40,622 nucleotides of DNA from Clostridia bacterium (GTDB taxonomy: Bacteria > Bacillota > Clostridia > Oscillospirales > CAG-272). The notes under the pieces are model-generated. The model was not told where the DNA came from. It made no database searches and saw only the letters and a list, made by a program, of their open reading frames with translations. How positions within the stretch are numbered: the first letter of the stretch is position 1; each line of letters begins with the position of its first letter. Position numbers and translations under genes: made by a program. Positions 17,432 through 26,198 of this stretch are shown here, piece by piece. The stretch lies in NCBI GenBank assembly GCA_017396225.1, contig JAFQMP010000010.1, positions 1 to 40,622 of the forward strand, given 5' to 3'.

Positions 17432-17460
17432 TTGCATTTGCCAAAAAAATATGTTATAAT
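17432..17460 (+). promoter_or_regulatory. Promoter of the phosphoglucomutase gene
   Basis: TTGCAT (17432–17437), 17 bases ending in TGT, TATAAT (17455–17460). It lies back-to-back with the proS promoter. Confidence 0.88.
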
Positions 17461-17489
17461 AACAGCGAATAAACAAAGGAGGTTATACA

Positions 17490-19166
17490 ATGGATTATAT
17501 GGACCTTTATCGCAAATGGGCAGAGAGTCCGCTGGTGGACGAGGATACCCGTGCGGAGCTTGCCTCAATTGCAGGAGATGAGAACGAAATATACGACCGC
17601 TTTTATCGCAATCTTGCCTTCGGCACGGGCGGTATCCGCGACCTGATTGGTGCAGGCACCAACCGCATCAACCGTTATACGGTACGAAAGGCGACGCTCG
17701 GCTTTGCGCGTTATCTGAAGGACCGTTTCGGCAATGAGGCCGCTACGCGCGGTGTGGTGATTGCACACGACAACCGTCGCATGAGCCGTGAATTTTGTAT
17801 GGAAACCGCAGGCGTGCTGGCTGCTGAGGGCATCACTGCTTACATTTTTGATGCGCTGCGTCCTACGCCCGAGCTCTCTTTTGCCGTGCGCGAAATGAAA
17901 GCGGTTGGCGGCGTGATGATTACCGCCTCGCACAATCCGCCTGAATATAACGGCTACAAGGTGTATGATGAGCACGGCTGCCAGCTTGTGCCCCACCTTT
18001 CTGATATTCTCATTGATATCATCAGCGAGATTGAGGACCCGCTTTCCATCAAGTCCCTCACGCCGGCAGAGGCAGGTGATCTGATTGTTACGCTCCCTGT
18101 CGAAATGGACGAGAAATATTATAACGCCGTGATGGGTATCGTTCTGCGTAAGGACGTCAATGCCGCAGACGTGACGGTTGTGTATTCTCCCCAGCACGGT
18201 ACGGGTAATGTGCCTGTGCGCGAGGTGCTCTCCCGCCTTGGCTACAATCTGGTTGCGGTAGAGGAGCAGTGCACGCCTGACCCCAACTTCAGTGCGACCA
18301 AAAACCCCAACCCCGAAACCAAAGAGGCGTATGAGCTGGTGCTTGAATACGCCAAGCGTGCAAATGCCGATATTGCCATTACCACCGACCCTGACTGCGA
18401 CCGCCTTGGCGTGGCAGTGCTGCATAACGGCAAATATGAGTTGTTGACCGGCAATCAGTCCGGCGCCATTCTTCTTGAGTATATTTTCAGTACGCGAAAG
18501 GAGCAGGACACGCTGCCTGCCGACGCCGTGATGTGCAACACCATTGTGACCTCTACGCTTGGTGACCGTGTTTCTGAAAAGTATGGCGTGCGCGTGGAAA
18601 AGACCCTGACGGGCTTTAAGTTCATCGGCGATAAGATTCATACCTATGAAACGGTTGGCGGTGGCAGTTACGTCTTCGGTTATGAGGAAAGCTATGGCTG
18701 TCTGATTGCTGATTTTGCTCGCGACAAGGACGGCGTGCAGGCATCGCTGATGCTTTGCGAGGCAGCTGCCTACTACAAGGCGCAGGGTAAGACCCTGGTT
18801 GACGTCCTGAATGACCTTTACGCCGAGCACGGCTATTTCCTTGATGCCCAGACCAACGTGGTGCATAAGGGCGCTTCGGGCGTTTCCAAGATTGCGGCAC
18901 TGCTGGAAGGACTCCGTAAGGACCCGCCCCGAGCAATCGGCACCATTACCGTAACCGTGGTGGAGGACTATCTTTCGGAAACGATGCGCCGCGCGGGCTT
19001 CCCCGGCTCCAACGTGCTGCGTTATCTGTTGTCTGATGGCAGCTTCGTTGCCGTTCGTCCCAGCGGCACCGAGCCCAAGTGCAAATACTACTACTGCGTA
19101 GTAGGTGCAACACGTGAGGAGGCTGCCGAAAAGCATGCTGCTCTGCGCGCCGTATTTGAAAAGTAA
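17490..19166 (+). CDS. pgcA: Alpha-phosphoglucomutase (PgcA-like)
   Basis: A 558-residue alpha-D-phosphohexomutase. Catalytic loop MITASHNPPEYNGYK with the phosphoserine at Ser147, metal loop TTDPDCDRLGV, sugar loop GYEESYG, and the C-terminal phosphate-binding loop VRPSGTEPKCK. Length and the N-terminal FGTGGIRDLIGAG match the PgcA/YhxB group, which converts glucose-6-phosphate to glucose-1-phosphate and may accept mannose phosphates. AAAGGAGG precedes the ATG at 17490. It appears to be a single-gene unit, though no strong terminator is seen before the gap promoter. Confidence 0.92.
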   Translation: MDYMDLYRKWAESPLVDEDTRAELASIAGDENEIYDRFYRNLAFGTGGIRDLIGAGTNRINRYTVRKATLGFARYLKDRFGNEAATRGVVIAHDNRRMSREFCMETAGVLAAEGITAYIFDALRPTPELSFAVREMKAVGGVMITASHNPPEYNGYKVYDEHGCQLVPHLSDILIDIISEIEDPLSIKSLTPAEAGDLIVTLPVEMDEKYYNAVMGIVLRKDVNAADVTVVYSPQHGTGNVPVREVLSRLGYNLVAVEEQCTPDPNFSATKNPNPETKEAYELVLEYAKRANADIAITTDPDCDRLGVAVLHNGKYELLTGNQSGAILLEYIFSTRKEQDTLPADAVMCNTIVTSTLGDRVSEKYGVRVEKTLTGFKFIGDKIHTYETVGGGSYVFGYEESYGCLIADFARDKDGVQASLMLCEAAAYYKAQGKTLVDVLNDLYAEHGYFLDAQTNVVHKGASGVSKIAALLEGLRKDPPRAIGTITVTVVEDYLSETMRRAGFPGSNVLRYLLSDGSFVAVRPSGTEPKCKYYYCVVGATREEAAEKHAALRAVFEK

Positions 19167-19256
19167 TCCCTCAGAGCAGAAATTGACAAAATACACGGCA
19201 AGAGTAAAGGTAAAATGTGCAAATTGTAAAAAAATGAGAAAATTTTCACAAAGCCC

Positions 19257-19285
19257 TTGCCAATTGCAGGAAAATTGGGTATAAT
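19257..19285 (+). promoter_or_regulatory. Promoter of gap
   Basis: TTGCCA (19257–19262), 17 bases, TATAAT (19280–19285). The leader is about 55 bases. Confidence 0.88.
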
Positions 19286-19345
19286 GTATTCTGGTTTCAA
19301 ATGGTTATCCAAAAAAACAAACTATAAAAACGGAGGATTTTTACA

Positions 19346-20374
19346 ATGTCTGTAAAAGTTGCTATCAACGGCTTTGGCCGTATCGGCCGTCTTGCGTTCC
19401 GTCAGATGTTCGGCGCAGAAGGCTACGAAGTGGTCGCTATCAACGACCTTACCAGCCCCAAGATGCTTGCTCATCTTCTTAAGTATGATACCGCACAGGG
19501 CTCCTTCTGCGGCAAGATCGGCGAGGGTGCTCACACTGTTGTGGCTACCGACAACTCCATCATCGTTGACGGTAAAGAGATTATGATCTACGCTGAGAAG
19601 AACGCAGCTGACTGCCCTTGGGGCAAGCTTGACGTTGACGTTGTTCTCGAGTGCACCGGCTTCTACTGCTCCAAGGAGAAGTCTATGGCTCACATTCAGG
19701 CAGGCGCAAAGAAGGTTGTTATCTCTGCTCCCGCAGGCTCCGACCTCAAGACCATCGTATTCAACGTTAACCACGACACCCTGACCGCTGATGACCAGGT
19801 TATCTCTGCAGCTTCCTGCACCACCAACTGCCTGGCTCCCATGGCTAAGGCTCTGAACGATTACGCGCCTATCCAGTCCGGTATCATGACCACCGTTCAC
19901 GCTTACACCGGTGACCAGATGATTCTCGACGGTCCTCAGCGCAAGGGCGACCTTCGCCGTGCACGTGCAGGCGCACAGAACATCGTTCCCAACTCCACCG
20001 GTGCTGCTAAGGCAATCGGTCTTGTTATCCCCGAGCTGAACGGCAAGCTCATTGGCTCTGCTCAGCGCGTTCCCACCCCCACCGGCTCCACCACTATCCT
20101 GGTTGCTGTTGTGAAGGGTACTAACGTGACCAAGGAAGGCATCAACGCTGCTATGAAGGCTGCTGCTACCGAGTCCTACGGCTACAACGAGGAGGAGATT
20201 GTTTCCTCTGACGTTATCGGTATGCGTTACGGTTCTCTGTTTGACGCAACCCAGACCATGGTTTCCAAGATTGACGAGGAGACCTACCAGGTTCAGGTTG
20301 TTTCTTGGTACGACAACGAGAACAGCTACACCTCTCAGATGGTTCGCACCATTAAGTACTTTGCCGAAATCTAA
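19346..20374 (+). CDS. gap: Glyceraldehyde-3-phosphate dehydrogenase, type I
   Basis: A 342-residue GAPDH: NAD-binding start [22 protein letters not shown] with the Asp that favours NAD, active-site SCTTNC with Cys158, HAYTGDQ, and the closing [14 protein letters not shown]. It is the central glycolytic oxidation step. Codon choice is strikingly uniform (GCT, ATC, AAC, AAG), unlike the neighbours, as expected for a very highly expressed gene. GGAGG precedes the ATG. A strong terminator follows; pgk and tpi are not adjacent. Confidence 0.97.
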   Translation: MSVKVAINGFGRIGRLAFRQMFGAEGYEVVAINDLTSPKMLAHLLKYDTAQGSFCGKIGEGAHTVVATDNSIIVDGKEIMIYAEKNAADCPWGKLDVDVVLECTGFYCSKEKSMAHIQAGAKKVVISAPAGSDLKTIVFNVNHDTLTADDQVISAASCTTNCLAPMAKALNDYAPIQSGIMTTVHAYTGDQMILDGPQRKGDLRRARAGAQNIVPNSTGAAKAIGLVIPELNGKLIGSAQRVPTPTGSTTILVAVVKGTNVTKEGINAAMKAAATESYGYNEEEIVSSDVIGMRYGSLFDATQTMVSKIDEETYQVQVVSWYDNENSYTSQMVRTIKYFAEI

Positions 20375-20386
20375 AATTCGGCGCAG

Positions 20387-20420
20387 AAAAATCCCCACAG
20401 CTTTGGCTGTGGGGATTTTT
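20387..20420 (+). terminator. Terminator of gap
   Basis: A 12-bp stem (AATCCCCACAGC at 20390–20401, with 20406–20417), TTTG loop and T run. Confidence 0.93.
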
Positions 20421-20452
20421 CGTTGTTTTTTTATATCGTCAGGGGACTTTTT

Positions 20453-22060
20453 TCAAGTTTCCGCGTATCCGCGTGCGATAATGGTATCCGCGATGCGTGC
20501 CGCGAGGTCGCGGCATTTTTCCTCGGTTTCACTTTCTATCATGATGCGGACAAGCGGCTCGGTGCCGCTGGCGCGGAGCAGAACTCTGCCGGCGCCCTTA
20601 AGCTCGGCGGAAATGTCACGCACGACGGACCTGACTGCGTTGTCTTCTATGGCGGCCTTCTTATCCTGCACCCGTATATTTTGCGTATATTGCGGGAAAA
20701 GCTTCAGGGGCGCAGTCAGCTCTGACAGGGTTTTCTTGCTGTCACACATCGCCTCGGTCAGCATAATGGCAGTGAGAAGACCGTCACCTGTGGTGGCATA
20801 TTTTTTGAGAATGATATGCCCGGAGTGCTCACCGCCAAGGGCGTAATCGCCCTCCTGCATGCGCTCATAAACAAAGCGGTCACCGACAGCGGTATGCTCA
20901 CAGGTGATACCCAGCTTGGCAAGTGCTATATCAAGACCACTATTGGACATTACGGTTGCAACAACCGTGTTATCCTTCAGCATACCGCGCGATTGCAGGC
21001 GCTTGGCAAGCACATAGAGGATTTTATCGCCGTCTACAACAGAGCCTGTTTCATCAACGGCAATGCATCGGTCTGCATCGCCGTCAAAGGCAAAGCCGAC
21101 ATCAAGATGCCCTGCGAGTACCAGCTTTTTCAGTCGTTCCACGTTGGTGGAACCGCAATTTTCATTGATATTCAGGCCGTTGGGCTCGTTGCCGATGACC
21201 TGTACGCGTGCACCGAGTGCACCAAAGACCGCTGCGGCAATCATCCACGATGCGCCGTTGGCGCAATCGAGCCCGATTGTCAGCTTTTTGTAGGAGTGAG
21301 AGGCAAGGGAAATGAGGTAGCCGACATAGCGGTTTCGACCACTGGCGTAGTCCTCAATTTTGCCGATATTGCACCCCGTTGCCAGGGGTAAATCCGCATC
21401 GCCTACGCCAAGGGCGCGGGTGTTGCCGTCCAAATATGCCTCAATCTGTGCGGCAAAGGAATCTTCGATTTTTTCGCCGTGGCGGTTGATGACCTTGATG
21501 CCGTTGTCGTCAAAGGGGTTGTGCGAGGCGGTAATCATAATGCCGCAATCAAATTCGTCGCAGCGTGTGACATAAGAAACGCTGGGCGTGGTGGTCACGT
21601 GCAGCATATAGGCATCTGCACCTGAGGCGGTGATGCCGGCGGCAATGGCATATTCCAGCATGTAGCTGGAGCGCCTGGTATCCTTGCCGATGACAATGCG
21701 CGCGCGACCGCCCGAGGCACGCTTTTCTTTGGCGTAATACCAACCGAGGAAACGTCCTACCAGAAAAGCGTGGTTTGCGGTGAGCGTACGTCCTGCCTCG
21801 CCGCGGAAACCGTCCGTGCCAAAGTAATGATTTTGTATGGGGGTATCTGCCGCTGTGGTGGACAGCTCATCGGAAAGCAGCGTGTCTACCGAGATGTGAA
21901 ACAGGGCTGCAAGCTGCACAATTTTATCGCATTGCGGGATAGAGGTGCCCATTTCCCATTTGGAGACCGATTGTCTGGAAACCGACAGTGTTTCGGCCAG
22001 TTGTTCTTGTGAGAGATGCGCGGCGTTGCGCAGGGCAGCAATTTTTTTGCCAATATTCAT
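20453..22060 (-). CDS. glmM: XRE-type HTH fused to phosphoglucosamine mutase (GlmM)
   Basis: A 535-residue fusion. Residues 4–60 are a Cro/CI-type helix-turn-helix (LSQEQLAETLSVSRQSVSKWE). After a linker of about 18 residues, a whole GlmM starts at YFGTDGFRGE (79). Ser179 lies in MITASHNPFDDNGIKV, the metal loop is DGDADR (326–331), GGEHSGH follows, and the phosphate loop is RASGTEPL. GlmM makes glucosamine-1-phosphate for peptidoglycan. No ATG, GTG or TTG lies near the GlmM start, so it cannot be made separately by normal initiation. The remaining 457 residues equal a normal GlmM. A palindrome overlaps its promoter. The DNA-binding domain may allow self-regulation; that is inference. Confidence 0.9.
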   Translation of the reverse strand: MNIGKKIAALRNAAHLSQEQLAETLSVSRQSVSKWEMGTSIPQCDKIVQLAALFHISVDTLLSDELSTTAADTPIQNHYFGTDGFRGEAGRTLTANHAFLVGRFLGWYYAKEKRASGGRARIVIGKDTRRSSYMLEYAIAAGITASGADAYMLHVTTTPSVSYVTRCDEFDCGIMITASHNPFDDNGIKVINRHGEKIEDSFAAQIEAYLDGNTRALGVGDADLPLATGCNIGKIEDYASGRNRYVGYLISLASHSYKKLTIGLDCANGASWMIAAAVFGALGARVQVIGNEPNGLNINENCGSTNVERLKKLVLAGHLDVGFAFDGDADRCIAVDETGSVVDGDKILYVLAKRLQSRGMLKDNTVVATVMSNSGLDIALAKLGITCEHTAVGDRFVYERMQEGDYALGGEHSGHIILKKYATTGDGLLTAIMLTEAMCDSKKTLSELTAPLKLFPQYTQNIRVQDKKAAIEDNAVRSVVRDISAELKGAGRVLLRASGTEPLVRIMIESETEEKCRDLAARIADTIIARGYAET

Positions 22061-22084
22061 ACGGATACCTCGTCTGCTGAAAAT

Positions 22085-22097
22085 ATGATATTATCAT
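22085..22097. promoter_or_regulatory. Candidate operator at the HTH–GlmM promoter
   Basis: ATGATA, one base, TATCAT: a 13-base inverted repeat (22085–22097) that overlaps the edge of the -10 and the expected transcription start. Its position would block RNA polymerase. That the fused HTH binds it is inference. Confidence 0.45.
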
Positions 22098-22124
22098 TAT
22101 AATAGCCTTTTTTGATAAAATCAA
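22096..22124 (-). promoter_or_regulatory. Promoter of the HTH–GlmM gene
   Basis: Reading leftward: TTGATT (22119–22124), 17 bases, TATAAT (22096–22101). The leader is about 30 bases. Confidence 0.88.
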
Positions 22125-22216
22125 CCAATCACGCGCGGCAAGCGCCGCAACCACCAGTTGCGAATTTTGCGAAGTGGGCGCATTTTTATCATATGCGGCA
22201 GCTTTTATTCTGACAT

Positions 22217-22252
22217 AAAAAAGAGCAGTAACTGCAGGTACTGCTCTTTTTT
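22217..22252 (-). terminator. Terminator of the LOG gene
   Basis: A 14-bp stem (AAAAAAGAGCAGTA at 22217–22230, with 22239–22252) and an 8-base loop directly after the stop codon. Confidence 0.9.
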
Positions 22253-22253
22253 G

Positions 22254-22796
22254 TTATGCTTTTTTGGGTTCAATCGCCTCAAATACAGATTCGGGTGTTT
22301 CACAGATGCAAAAATCATTTGCAACCTCAGGTGAGATAAAGCTTTTCAAAATCATCGCGCCGATGACGCTGAGCATATTATCCCAAAAGCCGTTGATGTT
22401 ATAAAGCACGATAGGCTTGTCGTGGCGACCGAGGATTTTCAAGGTGAGAATCTGGAAAAATTCATCGAGTGTGCCAAGTCCGCCGGGGGTGATGATAAAG
22501 GCATCGGCCTTTTCTTCCATAATATGCTTGCGCTCTGCCATTGTGTCGGTTGCAATCAGCTCGGTACAAAGGTCACTGACAGGCTCAATTGTGTGCATGA
22601 AATGGGGTGTTACACCGATAATTTTGCCCCCTGCATGGTACATACCGCGCGCCGCGGCTCCCATCAGGCCCATAGAGCCTGCGCCAAACACCATGGTGTG
22701 CCCGCGCACTGCAATTGCACGACCAAGCTTTTCTACGCCCTCAATATAGGCGCGGTCAATGTTGTCGCTTGCCGAGCCGTATAATGTAATATTCAT
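22254..22796 (-). CDS. LOG-family protein (TIGR00730-type Rossmann fold)
   Basis: A 180-residue protein: start MNITLYGSASDNIDRAYI, VFGAGSMGLMGAAARG, TDTMAERKHIM and the family motif PGGLGTLDEFFQ, where the usual Glu after GT is two residues on and an Asp precedes it. LOG enzymes hydrolyse N6-substituted or plain nucleoside 5'-monophosphates to base and ribose phosphate; the bacterial role is largely nucleotide turnover. AAAGGAG precedes the ATG at 22796. A single-gene unit with its own promoter and terminator. Confidence 0.9.
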   Translation of the reverse strand: MNITLYGSASDNIDRAYIEGVEKLGRAIAVRGHTMVFGAGSMGLMGAAARGMYHAGGKIIGVTPHFMHTIEPVSDLCTELIATDTMAERKHIMEEKADAFIITPGGLGTLDEFFQILTLKILGRHDKPIVLYNINGFWDNMLSVIGAMILKSFISPEVANDFCICETPESVFEAIEPKKA

Positions 22797-22856
22797 AAAT
22801 GCTCCTTTCCCACGTGTATCATCAGTGTATGCGTGGAGAGATTCTCTTGTAAAATT

Positions 22857-22885
22857 AGTATAGCACAGATGTGCAAAAAAAACAA
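22857..22885 (-). promoter_or_regulatory. Promoter of the LOG gene
   Basis: Reading leftward: TTGTTT (22880–22885), 17 bases, TATACT (22857–22862). Confidence 0.7.
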
Positions 22886-22950
22886 GAGTTGTGCTCTTTT
22901 GTATTTGCGGAATTTTGGTGTAAAACCCAATAATTATTGTAAAAGCCTTG

Positions 22951-22979
22951 TTGACAAAGTAAAAAAATAAGTCTATAAT
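22951..22979 (+). promoter_or_regulatory. Consensus promoter of the DUF1858 gene
   Basis: TTGACA (22951–22956), 17 bases, TATAAT (22974–22979): both hexamers exact. Confidence 0.92.
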
Positions 22980-23011
22980 AGATTTGTACTATATCAAAGG
23001 AGGTTATTACA

Positions 23012-23212
23012 ATGGTTGTAACGAAGGAAAGTATTATCGGTGATGTGCTTGATTTTGCACCTGCTACCGCACAGTTCTTTTTTGAGATTGGCATGCATTG
23101 CCTTGGCTGCCCCTCCGCACGCGGTGAGAGCATTGCCGATGCCTGCATGGTTCACGGCACCGATGCCGATGCACTGATTGAGAAAATCAACGCATTTCTG
23201 TCGGCACAGTAA
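23012..23212 (+). CDS. DUF1858 / redox-disulfide protein
   Basis: A 66-residue protein with VTKESIIGDVLDFAPATAQFFFEIGMHC and a Cys30-Leu-Gly-Cys33 pair. This is the DUF1858 family (TIGR03980, named after hybrid-cluster-associated redox disulfide proteins). The CxxC and small size suggest thiol or Fe–S related chemistry; no partner such as hcp or ric is nearby. AAAGGAGG precedes the ATG, and the promoter is perfect, so expression is probably high. Confidence 0.88.
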   Translation: MVVTKESIIGDVLDFAPATAQFFFEIGMHCLGCPSARGESIADACMVHGTDADALIEKINAFLSAQ

Positions 23213-23234
23213 AATTGCAAAGCGTGCCCCGAAA

Positions 23235-23268
23235 GCCGTGTTTGCCCTGGGGCAAGCACGGCTTTTTT
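23235..23268 (+). terminator. Terminator between the DUF1858 gene and NIF3
   Basis: A 12-bp stem with one G–U pair (23235–23246 with 23251–23262), loop CTGG and TTTTTT. The ribosome site of the next gene starts 4 bases later, so NIF3 may be expressed by read-through. Confidence 0.88.
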
Positions 23269-23283
23269 GCAAAGGAGAATGTT

Positions 23284-24051
23284 ATGACTGTACTTGAGCT
23301 TTACCGCTTTTTAGAAAATAAAATGCCGCGTGCGCTGTCGGCCTCCTGGGATAACGACGGCGCTGCTTGTATACCCGTACCCACGCGCGAGGCACGCCGT
23401 GTGCTGGTGGCACTTGATGCCACCGAGCGTGTGGTAAACCGCGCGCTTGACGAGGGCTTTGATTTGCTCCTGACCCACCACCCACTGCTTTTCCGCGGGG
23501 TGAAATCCCTTACCCCTTTTGCTGCCGTGCCGCGTAAGCTGCTGGCACTGGCACAGGGTGGCGTGGCAGCACTTTCCTATCACACCAGACTTGATGCAGC
23601 AGCGGGCGGTGTAAATGATGTGCTGGCAGACCTGCTCGGTCTTGTCGATGTCAAGCCGCTTGCCTCGGCGGACGAGCCTGCTTGTGCGCGCATTGGCTCA
23701 CTGCCTGCGGAAATGTCTGCTGCCGAATTTGTCGCAGAGGTCAAGCGCCGTCTGGGGCTTTCTGCGGTGCTGGTGTCGGGCGAAGGGACGGTGAAAACCA
23801 TTGCGCTTTGCGGCGGTGAGGGGGGCGATTTCCTTGATGCCGCGCGTGCGGCGGGCGCTGACCTTTACCTGTCGGGGCGCATTGGCTACCATCGTATGTT
23901 AGATGCACCTGAGGAGGGCATTATCGCGGTGGAAATCGGTCACTTTGCAAGTGAGGTGCCTGTGCTTGAGGCACTTGCCGCATGGGTCAGAGAGGCTGAT
24001 GATAAGATTGAAATTGTCATTGATACCACCCCTACCATTCAGTTGATATAA
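23284..24051 (+). CDS. NIF3-family (Nif3-like dinuclear metal centre) protein
   Basis: A 255-residue NIF3/YqfO family protein. Metal-site elements: WDNDG near residue 21, LLTHHPLLFRG, SYHTRLDAAAGGVND, SGRIGYH and IGHFASE. Members form toroidal hexamers with a two-metal centre; a GTP cyclohydrolase I type 2 name is used in databases but the role is unsettled. In Firmicutes the gene often lies near trmK and rpoD; here it is followed by a metallophosphoesterase. AAAGGAG precedes the ATG at 23284; the frame continues upstream through the terminator hairpin. Confidence 0.9.
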   Translation: MTVLELYRFLENKMPRALSASWDNDGAACIPVPTREARRVLVALDATERVVNRALDEGFDLLLTHHPLLFRGVKSLTPFAAVPRKLLALAQGGVAALSYHTRLDAAAGGVNDVLADLLGLVDVKPLASADEPACARIGSLPAEMSAAEFVAEVKRRLGLSAVLVSGEGTVKTIALCGGEGGDFLDAARAAGADLYLSGRIGYHRMLDAPEEGIIAVEIGHFASEVPVLEALAAWVREADDKIEIVIDTTPTIQLI

Positions 24052-24062
24052 AGGAGAATACG

Positions 24063-24728
24063 ATGACTTATGTAATGACGGGCCTGCACGGCGATTTGGC
24101 CAGATATGAGGCAATGCTTTGTGAAATCAAATTCTCGAAAAAAGATGTTCTTTTTTTGCTTGGCGATATTGTAGATTACGGCGAGGAGGCTGCACACCTT
24201 CTTGTCAAAATCAGTATGTGCGAGAATGTGTACCCGATTGCGGGCGAGCACGATTTTCTGGCATTTCGTATGCTGACGGGATTTGAGCGTATCCTCTCGA
24301 CGGGCGGTACGCCCGACCCTGACTTTGCCGCAGAAATGACCGCATGGGCTATGGACGGCGGCAACGCAACCCTCACGGGCTACCGCGCGCTGGATAAGGA
24401 TATGCGCGAGGGCGTGCTGGATTATCTTTCTGAGTTTTCTCTTTACGAGGAGCTGGAGGTAAAGGGTAAGAATTATCTCTTGGTGCACGCAGGCATCAGG
24501 GATTTTTCGCCCGACAAGGCGCTTGACGACTATGCGCCCGAGGACTTTTTTGATGTGCCCGCAGGGCAGAAATATGATACCGATTCCATTGTTGTTGTCG
24601 GTCACGCACCCACGGCAAGCGGTAAGATTGAGCGCGAGGGTAACCTGGTGCGCCTTGGCTGCGGCCTGAGGGAATCGGCAACGCTTGCTTGCCTTTGCCT
24701 TGAAACAGGTGAGGAGTTTTATATCTGA
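24063..24728 (+). CDS. PP1-like metallophosphoesterase with altered metal motifs
   Basis: A 221-residue protein aligned to the serine/threonine-phosphatase-like calcineurin fold. The usual D-x-H-G at the start reads GLHG (Gly7, Leu8, His9), GDxVDRG reads GDIVDYG, and GNH(D/E) reads GEHD (Glu62). The later HAG and GHAPT are kept. Loss of the first Asp and of the catalytic Asn suggests weak or changed metal chemistry; the fold itself looks whole. GGAG precedes the ATG at 24063. Its stop overlaps the rlmD start (TGATG). Confidence 0.75.
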   Translation: MTYVMTGLHGDLARYEAMLCEIKFSKKDVLFLLGDIVDYGEEAAHLLVKISMCENVYPIAGEHDFLAFRMLTGFERILSTGGTPDPDFAAEMTAWAMDGGNATLTGYRALDKDMREGVLDYLSEFSLYEELEVKGKNYLLVHAGIRDFSPDKALDDYAPEDFFDVPAGQKYDTDSIVVVGHAPTASGKIEREGNLVRLGCGLRESATLACLCLETGEEFYI

Positions 24729-26101
24729 TGAACAAGGGCGCAAAAGTCACCACGGAAATCACAGACCTTAATAATCTTGGCTGCGGTGTCGGGCATCTGC
24801 CCGACGGGCGCGCCCTCTTTGTCGCGGGCGCCGTAGCAGGCGATACCGTGACGGCAGAGTTGATTAAAGTGAATAAAACCTATGCCGTGGGCAGACTGCT
24901 CGCGGTCCTTTTACCGTCCTCTGATCGTGAGGAGGGCTTTTGCGCAGCACCTCTTTCTTGTGGCGGTTGTGTATACCGCCATTTGACATACGCGCGCGAG
25001 CGCGCGCTCAAGCGCGGGTATGTGGAGCATTGCTTTCGCAAGGCAGGGCTTGCCGATGTCACCGTGGAGGAGGTTGCCACTACAGGTGAGGTAAAGGGAT
25101 ATCGCAACAAGGCGGAATATCCGATTGCTGCAACGAAACAAGGGCTTTGCGGCGGCTTTTATGCACAAAAAACGCACCGCGTGGTTGCGGCGAAAAGTTG
25201 CTCATTACAGCCTGCCCTGTTTGGAGAAATCCTGCACGCCGTGTGTGAGATTTTGGACGCGCAAGGGGTTACTGCTTATGATGAGGCGACAGGGAAGGGG
25301 CTTTTCCGCCACCTTTACCTAAGAGAGGGCAGAGGCACCGGTGAGGTTATGGTGTGCCCTGTTCTCAATGGGACGAGGCTCCCCGATGAGGTGGGCTTTG
25401 TATCGGCGCTCACTGCGCGTTTTCCGCAGATTACCTCTATTTTACTGAACACCAACAAAAAGAGCACCAACGTGGTGCTTGGCGATACATACCGCACGCT
25501 TTTTGGCAAGGATTATCTTGAGGATATTCTTTGCGGCAAGCGTTTCAGGATTGCCCCCGCTGCCTTTTACCAGGTTAACCATGATGCTGCAGAGCTGCTC
25601 TACGGTCTTGCCGCTGCGCGCGCGACCGAGGGGGGAGAGGGCGGTCTTTTGCTTGACCTTTATTGCGGTGCAGGCACGATTGGACTCTCCATGGCAGAAA
25701 AATTTGATGAAATTATCGGCATTGAGATTGTACCCGCCGCCGTGGAGTCAGCAAAGGAAAATGCCGCCTTAAACGGCGTGATCAACGCCTCCTTTTATTG
25801 CGGCGATGCCGCAACTGCCGAAACCTTGCTCGCCCCCGCCGAGGTGGCGCGCGGCAGCGCACTTGCCCCCGACGTGGTCGTGCTTGACCCACCCCGTAAG
25901 GGCTGCGATGCCGCGCTTCTCCGCTTTCTCGCCACACGCGGTGTACCGCGCATTGTCTATGTATCCTGTGGCCCCGATACCCTTGCGCGCGATTGCGCGA
26001 TTTTGCGCGAGCTGGGGTATGAGATTGGTACCGTTACGCCTGTTGATTTGTTTCCGCGTACAGGGCATGTCGAGTCCGTCGTTTGTCTGTCACGAAAATA
26101 A
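24728..26101 (+). CDS. rlmD: 23S rRNA (uracil-5-)-methyltransferase, RlmD/RlmCD type
   Basis: A 457-residue TrmA-family enzyme. An N-terminal TRAM-like domain, an Fe–S ligand set (Cys72, Cys78, Cys81 and a later Cys in AAKSCSLQ), AFYQVNHDAAE, SAM loop LDLYCGAGTIGL, DPPRKGCD and catalytic Cys414 in YVSCGPDTLARD. It makes 5-methyluridine in 23S rRNA. The C-terminal codons for GHVESVVCLSRK form the attachment-like site described below, so the last codons may derive from the inserted element. The ATG overlaps the preceding stop. A terminator follows. Confidence 0.93.
   Translation: MNKGAKVTTEITDLNNLGCGVGHLPDGRALFVAGAVAGDTVTAELIKVNKTYAVGRLLAVLLPSSDREEGFCAAPLSCGGCVYRHLTYARERALKRGYVEHCFRKAGLADVTVEEVATTGEVKGYRNKAEYPIAATKQGLCGGFYAQKTHRVVAAKSCSLQPALFGEILHAVCEILDAQGVTAYDEATGKGLFRHLYLREGRGTGEVMVCPVLNGTRLPDEVGFVSALTARFPQITSILLNTNKKSTNVVLGDTYRTLFGKDYLEDILCGKRFRIAPAAFYQVNHDAAELLYGLAAARATEGGEGGLLLDLYCGAGTIGLSMAEKFDEIIGIEIVPAAVESAKENAALNGVINASFYCGDAATAETLLAPAEVARGSALAPDVVVLDPPRKGCDAALLRFLATRGVPRIVYVSCGPDTLARDCAILRELGYEIGTVTPVDLFPRTGHVESVVCLSRK
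26066..26095 (+). repeat. rlmD 3' end: first copy of the attachment-like repeat
   Basis: Thirty bases coding HVESVVCLSR. They match 29562–29591 at 27 of 30 positions (17 identical from CATGTCGAG onward) and 31623–31652 at 21 of 30. It is the left member of three direct repeats that bracket the accessory region. Confidence 0.75.
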
Positions 26102-26131
26102 GCGATTTTGACCCTAAAATGGGCATTTTTC

Positions 26132-26175
26132 AGCCTTTTGAGCCTATTTCTCGGTCAAAAGGCTGTTCTTTTTTG
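26132..26175 (+). terminator. Terminator after rlmD
   Basis: A 10-bp stem AGCCTTTTGA/TCAAAAGGCT (26132–26141 with 26155–26164), a 13-base loop and a T-rich tail. Confidence 0.8.
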
Positions 26176-26198
26176 CGTTTTGCTTGATTTTTGCCTTG

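Noticed and set aside
17328..17489. Possible T-box leader for proS
   Set aside because: The exact TTGACA/TATAAT promoter leaves only about 35 leader bases, too short for a T-box.
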